Shown here piece after piece: positions 45,301 to 57,800 of a stretch of 64,000 bases of DNA. Source of the stretch: Cloeon dipterum (lineage: Eukaryota > Arthropoda > Insecta > Ephemeroptera > Baetidae); contig NC_088787.1 of assembly GCF_949628265.1 (NCBI RefSeq), positions 5,694,501 through 5,758,500 of the forward strand. Reading direction: 5' to 3'. The notes below the pieces were generated by a model. The model saw only the letters and a list, made by a program, of their open reading frames with translations. It was not told where the DNA came from and did no database searches. Positions within the stretch are counted from its first letter, which is position 1. Each line of letters opens with the position of its first letter. A program made the position numbers and the translations under genes.

Positions 45301-47259
45301 CCAAAAAATTCTGCGCATGCGCACAAAGGTCAAAAACCCCTTTTCACCGCGCACCTCGATTTGGCCACAATCACCGACAATCAACGCATTTGGCCAGGGC
45401 CGCATGTAAGTCGGAAATAATAAAACGAGAGTTGCCAAAACATTCCAGACATAATTATTATTATTGCTGCTTCCCGTTTGGCTCGTCTCTTTACGCAAAT
45501 AATTAATCGCGCTCATTACGGTCGCGTTCGACCTTGGCAGCCGTTGAGCAACAGGTGAAATTTCCCATTATAATTATATTAATGCGAAGACGGGTAGTTG
45601 TTCAATACGAGAAAGCACGAGAACGAGACGTGTCAATGCTGCAAGGCCGACCGAAATGAATGAAAGACCCAGCTAACGCTTACACGAGTCACTGTCGAAA
45701 CCAAAGAGACAAAATCCAGAGTCATCCATCGCCCAAGGCTAATTAATAAGTGTAATTTGTATTTTTGCTTCATTTTAGGACCGTGGAAATGATTTAAAAG
45801 TGAAAAATGTAATTTCTGCGCTCATTTAAAAAATTATTTGAAATTTTCTAAGGACGTTCAAGTGATTTTTTAATTTTTCAAATTACACCAATTAATTCAG
45901 AGCATTAAATAATTTAAATTTAAATAAATTATTGTATTTTTTCGAGGTTTGAAAGCTTAAAAATAAATAAAATTGCACTTTGTGTTGGATTTAAAATTAA
46001 AAAAAATAGCTAGAATTTTTTGGTACGGTTTTATGCTTAAAAAATTGTAAAATTTGAAATTTCCTTTCAGAGAGTGAATGAAAAATTAATAAAAATGCAA
46101 TTTATTAAATTAAAATTTAAAATAAAAATTTTCTAGAATTTTTGGGCTAGGTTTTAGGCTTAAAATGCCATGAAATCAGAAATTTCCTTTCAGAAAGTGA
46201 ATGAAAAATTAATAAAATTGCAATTTCATAAATTAAAAATCAAAATCAATTTTTTTTAACTTTTTTCGCTCGGTTTTAGGCTTAAAAAATTATAAAATCC
46301 GAACTTCCCAATCACTCAGGGGAATGGAAAATTAATAAAAATGCAATTTATTTAATTAAAATATAAAAAATATGAACTAAACAAATTTCATGAATTTTGT
46401 GGCTGGGTTTTTGGCTCAAAAAAATTGTAAAATCAAAACTTCCCATTCATTCAGGGGAATTTTCCATTCAGAAAGTGCATTTATTTTATTATTGGCACAG
46501 CTGTGACGAGAGTTGGACGCGTCAGCTGCGGGTGAGACTGAATCGAGCGAGCGCAGACGAAAACAAACAACGCGTCAATAAGAAATCACAGAAATATATC
46601 TGTGATTTCTTCGTGGCCGCGCGATTGAAGATTGAACGGTGCGTAATTCCGCGAAAATTTCTCCTGGCCAGATTGATCAATCGCAGCGGCATGTGTGTTA
46701 GTGTGTGTGTGAGTGTGTGCCGTGCGTGCCAGAGGAAAAAGCAGCAAAGTTGCCTAACAAAGCGAGCACACAGCTATGGCAAAGCCGAGCGCCCTTGCGA
46801 GTATTTAATTTGGCATTAACCCAGTTAAAAGAAACGAACGTACTCAATGGGACGCGCACGAGGAAATAATCACTTTCGGCTCCTCACCGAATTTCCCAAA
46901 GTTAATATACGCAGAAATTTATAATTACTTTCATTCATTAAAATTAATTTAAATCAAAAAATTTTTAAATCCTTTCTAAATTAAATTTTTATCGATCCTA
47001 ACCTTCTAAAAAATTATAAAATCATAGATATAGATACCCTGAGCCGGAAAGCCTTCAAGTGCCGACCTTCCCGCGGGTGCCCTGCTTGGCCCTGATGAAA
47101 TAAATCCCATAGATCCAATCCCCAAACGACCTTTCCCTAATATTTCTCTCAACAAAAGTCAAGAGTCAAGAGGGTGGACGCCCCGGCCCCGGCCCCGGCG
47201 CCCGCCACCCGCGACCCTCATCCCCCGGCCGGCACACCCCAGTACCTGTTCGTCTCCAT
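42379..47259 (-). CDS. SPOT14/MID1IP1 (MIG12) family protein
   Basis: The main exon 42970-42379 encodes 197 codons after an acceptor (TGTCCGACAG). A 14-nt first coding exon at 47259-47246 (ATGGAGACGAACAG before GTACTG) has a good AAAATGG start context and the right phase, giving 201 residues. Family landmarks are in order: ILRAMDKFVKAVNVMDETILVPSR is a long N-terminal helix (about 24-47), then YSVYSMINGVKNELLWG, a low-complexity Ser/Thr/Asp region (about 123-155), and a C-terminal DKFKHHLSGLFSCLEHMT ... YLTARYQIDIG. Vertebrate members (THRSP, MID1IP1, about 150-180 residues) bind acetyl-CoA carboxylase and promote its polymerisation and lipogenesis; they lack enzyme motifs. The 4.3-kb intron holds two degenerate tandem arrays. 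The first exon is inferred; the main exon is certain. Confidence 0.85.
43020..44270. repeat. Degenerate tandem array rich in ATGGCGG motifs
   Basis: In the SPOT14 intron. Units of roughly 270-320 bp begin AAAATGGCGGA, then GTCCTTTAAAGACG, CCAGAAAGCCGCCATTA and later TTTCAAGATGGCGGTT; clear units start near 43,020, 43,290 and 43,610, then decay. ATGGC or GCCAT cores recur about a dozen times. CAAGATGGCGG is the YY1/Pho consensus, so the array may bind such factors; this is inference. Confidence 0.6.
44543..44579 (+). promoter_or_regulatory. Putative core promoter (TATA plus initiator)
   Basis: TATAAAA at 44,543-44,549 with a TCAG initiator-like site at 44,576-44,579, about 35 bp apart, inside a GC-rich patch followed by a (GAGC)n run. 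It points to the plus strand, opposite to the surrounding SPOT14 gene; no downstream exon was found. Confidence 0.25.
45940..46470. repeat. Minisatellite of about 125 bp, four degenerate units
   Basis: In the SPOT14 intron. GGTTTTAGGCTTAAAA or close variants recur near 46,026, 46,151, 46,271 and 46,406, each followed by a GAATGAAAAATTAATAAAA-like stretch or its decay. Spacing is roughly 120-136 bp. Confidence 0.6.
46490..46820. other. GC-rich island in the SPOT14 intron
   Basis: A GC-enriched patch with a (GT)n-like run near 46,683-46,720 and the hairpin at 46,581. A long plus frame crosses it but continues through the upstream minisatellite, so it is not called as a gene. Confidence 0.25.
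46581..46612. repeat. Perfect 13-bp hairpin
   Basis: AAGAAATCACAGA (46,581-46,593) and TCTGTGATTTCTT (46,600-46,612) are exact inverted repeats around a 6-base loop. Too short for a microRNA precursor; possibly a protein-binding palindrome. Confidence 0.5.
47178..47202. repeat. Short CCCCGG hexanucleotide run
   Basis: Three tandem CCCCGG units in the intron about 45 bp past the inferred SPOT14 first-exon donor; a short GC-rich simple repeat. Confidence 0.6.
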
Positions 47260-48780
47260 TTTCGGGGAGCGGCGAGCGTGGACGTGTCTTTATAGCACCT
47301 GTGCTGTCAACAACTGCAGTAAAGTTGCATAGCCTGACCCACTTTCACACTGCTGCTGCGGCTGCGGCTGCGACGGGTGCGTGCGTCCGTCTGAATCAGC
47401 GGCCCGACGACAATTTGATAATCGCCTGCTGTGGCATGCCTTCCAATCTCCTGACCGTCTGGCTACCCCAGGTCGCACCTGCGGGGCTCGCGATCTCGTC
47501 TCGTTAACTCGCCTGCGACTTTACTTGCCGACTTGCACCGACGCCATCTTAACACTTGGAAATACGCCGAGAGGTCTGTTCAAGATGGCGGCCGGTCGGG
47601 GCCTGTGGCACCGCCGGCGAGACTGATCCCGAGCCCCACTCATCACACCACAATTCACGACTGTGATTGGCTTATTTTGCGACGCGCCAAAATCGCATTG
47701 GTGCGAATGAGACCAGGCAAAAAGTGGTGTGAGCCACCGCTTCCCACGGATCCCTTCTCCCATTCCTTTCATCGTGCGGTCGGCACACTATTTTTCCAAT
47801 CAGGATGGCTGAATGGACCTGATGCAATTGTTTTGGCATTTTTCTTCACTCTCTCTCTGTCCTCTTCGACCTTCTTCCCGGACGGACGCCCGTCTCTTTA
47901 AAAGGGGAGGGGCTCTTTAAAATATTAAAGCTCCCGAAGGATTATGCAACGGAGCAGAAATTCATTGTTCGAACTAAGCTCTTGTTTGAAGAATTTTGTT
48001 TTATCAATTTCATGCGTCTACTGTTTGTTATTTAAAATGATATCGCAGGAGCTGAGTAAGTCAAAAGTCCTGTACAAACAAGCCGTCAGCAAAGAAATAA
48101 AGGTTCGGCGTGCACTCCTCTAATTACACTCCGCCCGGCAGCTGTGCGGCACTGCGGATTTCCCGCTACCCGTTATGTACATGTTGTTGATTGTTGATCG
48201 ACTCATCAGCAACCAATTTTCGCCGTTTCACTTTCCCGTGTGACGCAAGACGCGACAATTTCCGCTCACGTCGAGTCAGTGGCCGTAGATCCGGAGGATT
48301 TGGACAGTTCAACCTTAGAATAGAGTGCGTGGATTCCTTAAATTCGATTTCTCAGACGTAAACATTCCTGACCTAGTGCAGCAAGAATACAAAAATACAA
48401 AAGTCGGCCGCGTGCATTTATGATTATAATATTTTTAACAACATCACGTTTCGGTGTGCGGCGCGAGAAAAAATTAATTCACTGTGTTTTAGCGCGCGCT
48501 GAACCCCACGTGATTTGTATGCACGCAGCGTGACAAATGAAAAATTAATGCAAGCCAGCTGCACGATTTTGCGCCGTCTCACGGTGACATTGCGCAGATC
48601 GAGTCCTTTGGTGCTGTCGTCAGGTACTATCGGCCCTTGATAACACGAATAAATGACATAATTAGCCACTTGACATTCATTCGCCCTCTCCGCGGGCAAA
48701 TATTTGCCTCCGCCTTTGTTGCTGCACGCCGAAATGAAACAAAAATTATTTCTAGATGCTCATTTTTATCTGCATAGCAG
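47260..48780. promoter_or_regulatory. Divergent promoter region of the SPOT14-like and PREP genes
   Basis: GC-rich DNA between the minus-strand SPOT14 start and the plus-strand PREP coding exon. It contains TATAAA on the minus strand at 47,289-47,294 and a YY1-type CAAGATGGCGGCC at 47,580-47,592. The TATA box would place a start site almost at the inferred ATG (47,259), so it may serve a very short leader or not be used. A PREP noncoding exon must lie in or upstream of this region, because an acceptor precedes 48,781. The 122-codon plus frame at 47,533 is not convincing. Confidence 0.45.
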
Positions 48781-48806
48781 GTGGACCACGTAGGAGTGTT
48801 GCGAGC

Positions 48807-51800
48807 ATGGCCTTCAACTACCCGGTTGCCAAGAGGGACGAGAGCGTCGTGGACGATTACCACGGCACCAAGATCACCGACCCCTACCGTTGGCTCGAGA
48901 ATCCCGACTCGCCCGAGTGCAAGGAGTTTGTGGAGCAGCAGAACGCCATCACCAAGCCGTACCTTGAAACCTTCGAATCCAGGGATAAAATCAAGAGCCG
49001 TCTCACGCAGCTCTGGAACTTTCCAAAATACTTGTGTTCCTCGCGCCATGGCGACCGCTATTACTTCTTTAAAAACTCCGGCCTCCAGAATCAGAGGTAA
49101 TTTGGCTGGAGACCAATGGAGCAGAAGTTGTGCTTCGTGTTTTGTATTTTATGCGCACCAAAATGGCGGCCGTAAGGGTCTGGCCAGTCATTTTTTTATC
49201 GTTTGAAACAAAACATTTTTAAAAACAAGCTTCCAGTATTTCTTGGGTTTAAAAATTGTTTAAATTTACCGCAAAAATCAGAATGGCAGTAAATTTGGCC
49301 TGATTTTTGTGTCATGCAGTTTTTTAAAATGGCGTCCCTTAGTGACAAATTGACCTTTCAGTCGCTTTAAACGGCCAGGTTTTTATTCATTAAAAGAAAT
49401 TTACATCTGTTTTGAGTAAAATAATTTCATTTCTCACGCGCACACCAATTAAAAATGGCGTCTGCTAGGATCTGACCAGTTAGACCCAAAATTTTCTCTC
49501 CAGTCTCGTCCAGTGGCCATTTATCGGATATTTCTGTATCATCAATTTTAATTCTGAATTATTTTCAGCGTGCTGTACGTGCAGGACGATTTACACGGCA
49601 ACGCCGACGTGTTTTTCGACCCGAACGAGCTGTCCGAGGATGGCACGGTGGCGCTGACGAAAACCGAGTTCTCAGAGGATGGCAAAACCATGTGCTACAG
49701 CCTCAGCAAAAGCGGCTCAGACTGGATCTCCATCCACTTTAGAGATACCGAAACAGGCAATAAACAAAATACTGAATTGTGAATGTAATTATATTTATTT
49801 ATCTTTTTAAATTCAGGGCGTGATTATCCGGAGGTGCTGGAAAAGGTCAAGTTTTCCCCAATGACGTGGTCACATGACAACAAAGGAATTTTCTATGCCG
49901 TAATGTGTTTTATATTTAAAAAATCAGTCCTTCTCACGTTGATTTTGTTACATCAGATGTATCCGGAACAGCAGGGAAAAGCAGACGGCTCCGAGACGGA
50001 TTCGAACGAGCACCAAAAGCTGTATTACCACAGGCTGAACACCCCGCAGTCGGAGGACGTTTTGGTCGTCGAGTTCCCTGACCAGCCGCGTTTCAGAATG
50101 TACGATTAACCGTTTTATTGGTTTACGTTATTTATTTATTTTAATTCAATCAGAGGTGCCGATGTGAGCCACTGCGGCAACTACCTGATCGTCTTGCCGC
50201 AGAAGGATTGCAAGGACAATATGGTGTACTTTGCTGAGATCGGCTCCCTGCCTGATGGACCTCAGGGACTGCTGCCTCTCACCCAAATCGTGGACAAATT
50301 GGAGTCTGACTATGAGGTTAGTCATCATTAAAGGATAAGTGGCCTTCAGACGCGTGCTTCGCGACGGAAACTGTCCGTCGAGGTGGATAAATTGGCCAAA
50401 AGACTCAAAACCGGTAAAACAATCCTCAGGTCAGGTGAGCTGGGGAAGGTTGGTGACAGGCAAGGGTGAAAAATCGCCGAGTGTGGGAAAATGTGCTTGA
50501 AAAAAAGCATTAAAAACCGATCTCGGAGCAGAACTCAGGTCGGGGTACCCTGAAAAAGGTCGTCAGGGTCTTCCAAATAAAAGTCCAATTAAATACCTGT
50601 GCAATAAGGGGTCGTGGTTGACAATCTGATGAGCGGCTGAATTTTATTAAAAATGAAGCAACTGTCGCCTTGGCACATTGCGCGTTGTGTTCAGGAAAAG
50701 AAACTGAAAAAAATTGAAATTAATTTTTCAATGTGTGCGAAAACCTGAAAATTTGTTTGCATTCCGGCGTTGGTCTTTTGCGTACGATGGAGCCTGTAAA
50801 CCTCTTGAAATTTCCTCCGTTTGGATATAATGGCGAATTTAAGATTTCCTTTCTTTGGAAAAGTGCAAAAATACGTTTTCAAAAGTTAAAAATTATCTCC
50901 GTCTAGGATTTTGATCAGATTGGCTCGTATTTGGTCTTAAAATGATCCCAGATAAATTTCGCGTTGACTGAGCAAATTAGTCGATTTTTTTACATTTTGA
51001 CCTTTTCAAAAAATTGGTCGAAAAAAATTCGTGAAAATTCTAAAAATGGTCCGAATTTGGAAAACCGCACACGGCCGAACGCGCCTCATCAAGGGGCGTC
51101 GATTGGTGACAGAATCGACGCCGTCGGGCCCATAGGGCCCCGCCTGGGCCCCGTAAACTAAAGTTTGAAAAGTCAAATCGCGTTTTTTTTACTTTAAAAT
51201 TTATTAACTCGGCTCCTATAGGTCGAAGAGTAAGAAACCAAAGTTTGTCAGCCTCGCCGTGAAATTTTGCGACTTTGAAGCCCCTTTGCCACACTCGCCC
51301 GCCGCAGCCACTCCCGCCGCCTCCAAAATCTATATTATTTTTAATGTTTTATTGTTATTATTTTTTTTAATTTCATTGATGTGCTGGATTTCGTTTCTGA
51401 CTTGAAATTACTTCTTCCCAAAACTAAATGCGTCGATTGCTCAGGTTTTGCGCCAAAATTCACAAGTTTGCTGATTTTTTTACAAGGGAATTTAGGGTTT
51501 GGTCTTGCTAGAGGTAGAGGGGCCTCTATGGGCCGGATTTGTAACAATTTTTAACTCCCAGGACAACTCTGTACAAGGATTTCTAATTAAATAAAATAAT
51601 CTTTTTGAAGAGGTGTGGTAAATTTCAATTTAATTTTAATCAAAATTAATTTTGCCAGTACGTGACGAACGTGGGGTCCAAGTGCATCTTCCGGACAAAC
51701 AAGGACGCGCCCAACTACCGTTTGGTCAGCATCGACCTGGAAAATCCGAGCATGGACCAGTGGAAGACTCTGGTGGCTGAGCACCCGAAGGACGTGCTCG

Positions 51801-54800
51801 ACTGGGCCATCCTCTCAAACGTAAACAAACTCGTCGTGTGCTACATTCACGACGTCAAGGTTTGTCTTCTGTTTATTTTATTTTTAAATAATATTACTAC
51901 TGTATTTAATACAGAGCTTGCTGCAAATCCGAGATTTGGCCACCGGAAATCTGATCACGCAGCTGCCCCTGGACGTGGGCACGGTGACCGGCGTGTCGGG
52001 GCACAAGAAGCACCCGGAATTATTTTTCCAGTTCTCCTCTTTCCTCACGCCGGGAGTGATTTACATGTGTGACTTGTCAAAGTCGGTCATTGAGCCTGTG
52101 GTAAGGAGTTATTTTGGGGTAAATGCTTTTAAAAAATTAATTATTATCCAATTTCAGCCGTACAGGGAAGTCGAAGTGAAGGACTTCAACCAGGCGCTCT
52201 ACGAGACGGAGCAGGTGTTCTACACGAGCAAGGACGGCACCAAGGTGCCCATGTTCATCGTGCGCAAGAAGGACTTCAAGAAGGACGGCGAGAGTCCTTG
52301 CTTGCTGTATGGATACGGCGGCTTCAACGTCAGCATGCAGCCCACCTTCAGCATCATGAGACTGGTCTTCATGCAGCATTTCAACGGAGTCCTCGCCATT
52401 GCCAACATCAGGGGCGGAGGGTGAGAACTGAGAACATTTTTTTATTCAGTTTACAAGTAATAATTACGAAATTTGTTGAGAACTTAACTTCTTTAAGCTT
52501 TATGCAGTTTTTGACGCTTCCAGGCGCTTCTGAATGATGAATTTTAATGAGGCCAAACACAGACCCCTTTTTAAAAAATAACTTTAAAGACCCAAAAGTG
52601 CTATTTTTTATCTTCTCATTATTATTTTCATAAATTTTCTCACTCCGGAAGCAATAATAATTAACTTATTTGCTAAAAAAAGATGGCGTAACCAGTCGTA
52701 CGCGGTGAAATTCGAATAATTTGATTTTTTGGCACCTTTGGTCAGGTTTTATGGTTTACTATTTTAATTTTTATATTTTAAAATATAAAATCACCAATTG
52801 TCTGTTTCCAGAGAGTACGGCGAGTCGTGGCACAACGCTGGTCGTCTGTTCAACAAGCAGAACGGTCTGGACGACTTCCAGTCCGCGGCCGAGTACCTGA
52901 TCTCGGAGCGCTACACGAGCAGCGCCCGTCTGGCGATTCAGGGCGGCTCAAACGGCGGCCTGCTGGTGGCCGCGTGCATCAACCAGCGGCCGCAGCTCTT
53001 CGGCGCGGCCATCGCGCAGGTCGGCGTGCTCGACATGCTGCGCTTCCACAAGTTCACCATCGGCTTCGCGTGGGTGTCCGACTACGGCAGCTCGGACGAC
53101 CCCGAGCACTTCCGCAATTTGCTGGCCATCTCGCCGCTGCACAACATCAAGGTGCCCGACCAAGACGCTCCGAGGAATCAGCTCGAGCGGCCCGGCTCCA
53201 GGCAGTACCCGGCCACGCTGCTGCTCACCGCCGACCACGACGACCGCGTCGTGCCCCTCCACTCTCTCAAGTTCACCGCCCAGCTGCACCACACCCTGCG
53301 CAACCACCCTGCCCAGGTCAGTTTTCGCCTGGGAAAATATCTGATTTATGAGAAACAGACGGTTTTTTCGGGGCAGGAATGCCGATGCGATTGACCAGTT
53401 CTGCCAACAGATGGCGCCACCGTATACTTTAGTAGTAAATTTAATTTTGAGGCAATTCCGCTGCTATTTCAGACTCAATCCTGCCACTGTGTATTCTTCA
53501 CTTAATATTTTTTCTTTTGACGTGCTGAAAACCAAATTTATTGGCAAAGCCAATCGCAGTAGAATCATGAAAATTAATTTTTTGGAATAGTATCTCATCC
53601 GGCATCTCTACGGCAAATGGCTGGACTGATTTTGGTTTTCAGCGCGTCTAATAAATATTTCTAGAATGCACAGCTGCAGGATTGAGTCTGAATTCGTAGC
53701 GGAAGCTCCTTAAAATTAAATTTATTACTGAAATATTCGGCGGCGCCATCTCATGGCGGCTTCGAAAACAACTGGTGAATTCGCTCTCCTAATTTTGGAG
53801 TTTGATTGTATATTTGTTTATTCTTGCATGTCATTACACAAAATTATAGAATTAATAGAAAATTAGTTGGCATTTTTGGGTCGAAAATTTTAGGTGACAC
53901 TTTTATGTTTGCTAAAAGTACACTTACTTGTTAAATATATGGAGACATTCCAGATTTGAAGCTCGAGAATGGGGGTCACAGTTGCAGCCAACCATTTTCA
54001 TTTTCATTCATAGACAGGGTTGCATTTTTTTATCCCCCGGTTTATCACCGCTGGTTTTGAACGGATGTTACCACTCAATTTTTACCAATTTCTTGTGCAA
54101 GAAAGAATTTTTTCCAAATTTCAACAAGTGAAAATCTAAAACAAGATTTCCTCCACTGTGCTGATTTTTTTCTTTTAAAATGCCATTTGCTGCCTTAATT
54201 TCTCCAAAAATTTATCTCCTGACAATTTTTCTAGTCGAGGTCATGAGCAAATAATTAGAAAAAATTGAAAACGGAGGTGCAAACATTGCCTCAAAGGAAT
54301 TGAAAAATAACGTTTTTTACAACTGCACTGCTTTTTTGCAACCCCTGTTCACAATACTCAATTTTTGGGAATTTTAATTAGATACTGAATAAGTAGGAAA
54401 CGCTCCCATTCCTGAACTTTCTTAATACAAAAATAAAATTAGACACCTTTTGCTCCACATAACAAATTTAGAGACATTTGCATTGAATGACAAGCGAGTC
54501 GGGATTTGAGTCGGGCCTGAGCTGAACCCGGGAAATCATTTTAGGGAAAAGATAAACTCAGGACAAAAATAATCCCAATGGACGTTCTATTTGTGAGGCT
54601 AAATTTTTTTATTATTATTATTTAGGACGGTTCCAGTTTCCATTCCTTTTTTTTAACAGAAATTATGCCGTTTGATTAGTTTCCTTTTTGATTCTCAATT
54701 CTAATTCACCATTTTCTGCGTACTCCTAACCTTTTTTCAAAAACAGGGTTGCAAAAAAACCCACTTTTGAAAAAAATTGCACTTTGCTATTAATATCCGA

Positions 54801-57800
54801 TTAATGTTTTGCCAGTTTCTTGCAAGCAATGTTTGTGCCTATCAGTTTTCAATAATATATAATAAAATCGCGATTGCACAATTCCTCTGAGAACTATCCA
54901 TTTAAAACAATGCTTATTTTGAGGCCGATTTTCTCGAAAATTAACCTTAAGTATTTGTTTTTAACTGCGTACATTAAGGAACCAATCTGTACGTGTACTA
55001 ATTGTAAGAAATTGCGGGGAAATTCATTATCATTTCTATGTTTTCGAACGTCTTCAACAGACGACAGCTCAATTATGAGTTCAAGGGGAATGGGCTATTA
55101 TTATGATTATTTTGCGAGGGTGTTCATTCACCCCGTTCCAAAAATTTGTGTATTGGGGTTTTTGGTTTCTGGCAGCAAACGCCAGAGAACCTGCAAGTAA
55201 CGCGAGGAGACAGGAGACCCCAGCAAAACGAGCTGTTAGCAATTCATGTCATCTTTGCTCTACAAAACATTGCTCTTCTTAAAGTATTTCGGTGTACAAT
55301 TTCTAAATTTATATAAATTTTGCTTGTAAAATATTAAATTTGAAATTTAGAATTGAAATTTTACACTGAAAGTCTTCCCTCGGGTCGTGGCACTCAATTA
55401 AAAGGCTCATTAAATTTGAGAGATTGTCAGGCGACATCTGTGCCGTGTTTAGAGAAAGACTTTGTGCTTTGATGAGAGAACAAATATTCTCACTGGGGAA
55501 TGCTAAAAATTTGCCGGGTTGCGCTGTCTAAACAAGCACTGTGTCTCCCTTTCCCTACTGTAAAACCACGATTATTTCAATTTAGGCAAAGTTAAAATCA
55601 ATTAATTTCCTGACCATTGGGGAAATTCACCATCATCCCACTTTGAAAGATGAAATCTGCACGCAGTAGAGGTTTTTTCGATCGCTTTGACCGCAAATTT
55701 GAGATTTTAACACAGGAAAATGAGCAAAAATCATTTCTTGCATTTCTCGCGCAAGAAATTGGTGAAAATTCACTGGTGAAAAATGTTCAAACACCACCTT
55801 AGGATATAATTTCTTGATATTTTATTACAATTTGGTAAAGTATTCTTATTAAACTTCTGAAATCGCAGCGAAAGTGTCTTAGAATTAAATTTATCACGAA
55901 AATATTCGGTTGCGCCATCTCTTGGCAGCTTCGAACACTAAGGGTTAATACAACTGGTGAATTAATTTAAATAAAAAAAATAATTAAGAATTTAAAAAGA
56001 GTGTCAGTCGGTGAACCTTCAGTCGTCTTTCTGCGTTAAAGTCTTAAGGCGACATGGCTTTTAAGTTCGCTCGTCTGCTCATCGAAGACTTCATCTCTGT
56101 GTATTGCCTCCGAGCGTCAACATGCTTAGCACGTTGCTGCTCCGCGAAGACAAACCGTCTGATTCCAGACTAACGAAAAATGCCGCACAACTTGGAAATA
56201 TTTCTCTTTCTTCCCACCCGCGTGTCTCGTTTGAGACGAAAGTTTGTTTTGGAAATAGTTATTGCGGTACCCGGGTAATGACTTTGGAATATTAATTAAC
56301 GATTTGTTTTTAGTTTTTTCCTAATTATGAAATAAATTTTATTTTATTTTTTCATGTATTTTTATTTTTAACTTCGTAATGTGTTTTAATTTTAATTCTC
56401 ATCTATTAAATTAACTTTTCTTGATTTCATAACCAGTAAAAAACTCGAAACTAATCAAAAATTGAAGCGTGAATAAAATCCGTACTTCCAGGCCGTTAAT
56501 ATTTTTGAAATGAAGTTCCGTCCCAAATATGACCACTGAGTGGAAGGTGCGTTTATCTGTCCAAATAGCAAACCAGCTTCGTATTAACAACTACGTTGAT
56601 TTGGTCTGGAATCTTGTGCTATGTCACACCCCGGTCTCAATTGATATCACAAACGCTTCCATAGCGAATTAAATATCTGTGACTCACAAGAATCATACGC
56701 ACCAGTCAACCTTTTTAAAATGCCATTTCCTTGCATTGCAATCGATCGTCAAACAGTTCTTTTTTTAATCTTTATATTTAAATTTTTTATAAAATTGGTT
56801 TCAAGCTAGTCAAGCGGTGAGCATCAAGTTGAAAATCATTATTGATTTCACCAGTAGGGGAATTAGCCTCATTTTTTTCTAGACTTTGGGGTGTCCACAT
56901 TGTGTATTTGAATATATAAAGTTTCACCTTATTAAATTAACATTTCTTTATTTCACAACCAGTTAAAAACTCGAAACAAGTCAAAAATTCAAGAGTGAAT
57001 AAAATAAAAATAAAGTTGGCCCATTTTTACACATAGTTCACTCGGTTTTGTAGGAGCGAAAATTGAAAACAGACGTTAATATTTTTCTAGTTTACTTGAA
57101 CAATAACTTGAAATGACTCTTGTAAATTGGAAATTTTGTTAAAAATTTACGCAATAATTAAAAGTGTTTTAAGCTAGCAGCGCTTATCAGATTTATTTAT
57201 TTTAAAGAAGTAGAAATCAGACTAGCCGAAATTTACTCACTCGGTTTTGCTCATTCTTGCCAACAACGTGTTTTTGTATTAAATATTTTCTTGGAGACGT
57301 TCAAGTGATTTATTTTGTAAATCAAAAGCCGAATTTTTATTGTCTGCTTAAAAATCGAGATTTTCGCCCAACTATACTGGTGATTTATTTTTTTAATAAA
57401 TTTTTTGAATAAAATATTAATTGGCACATCGATGTAAGTCGACAGCTTTTAAATCCGATTTTTTTGCTTGTGTGTATTTCAGACGAATCCGCTGCTCATC
57501 AGGGTAGAGACCAAGGCTGGACATGGTGGCGGCAAACCCACTGCCAAACAGGTGAGACCATTATTTCTTCTTCTTTTTAGTTTGAAAATAAGCCGATTCG
57601 CCAATTGGGGACGTGTTGGCTCGGTGTTTTAAAATGCAAACAGATGGCACCATGGTTCATTTACTATTTTAACTGCTTTTTCAGATTCGTTGCTTCAAAA
57701 TATTTCAATTGAGGTGCTGAAATTCAAAAACTATTCAGCCAATCGCAGTTTGAACCTTTAAAACGTCTCCAAATTTTTTACAGTAAAATTTTTAAAGGAT

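Larger units (their letters stand above)
53779..57482. other. PREP intron 9, repeat-rich remainder
   Basis: Holds family G pieces (54,000-54,340 minus; 54,720-54,900 degraded; 55,640-55,800 plus), a family H copy (55,395-55,550) and an isolated right arm of family E (55,855-55,962). A somewhat GC-richer patch lies at 56,080-56,230. Stretches 56,300-56,680 and 56,720-57,450 show nothing specific. No extra PREP exon is needed to complete the protein. Confidence 0.5.

Noticed and set aside
46581..46612. Hairpin as a microRNA precursor
   Set aside because: The stem is only 13 bp and does not extend into the flanks; precursors need roughly twice that.
47533..47901. 122-codon plus-strand open frame between SPOT14 and PREP
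   Set aside because: No domain or splice support, mixed composition, and it covers promoter-like DNA including a YY1-type site.
48756..48806. In-frame upstream ATG that would extend PREP by 17 residues
   Set aside because: It lies in a pyrimidine-rich intron end before the acceptor at 48,780; family proteins begin close to the ATG at 48,807.
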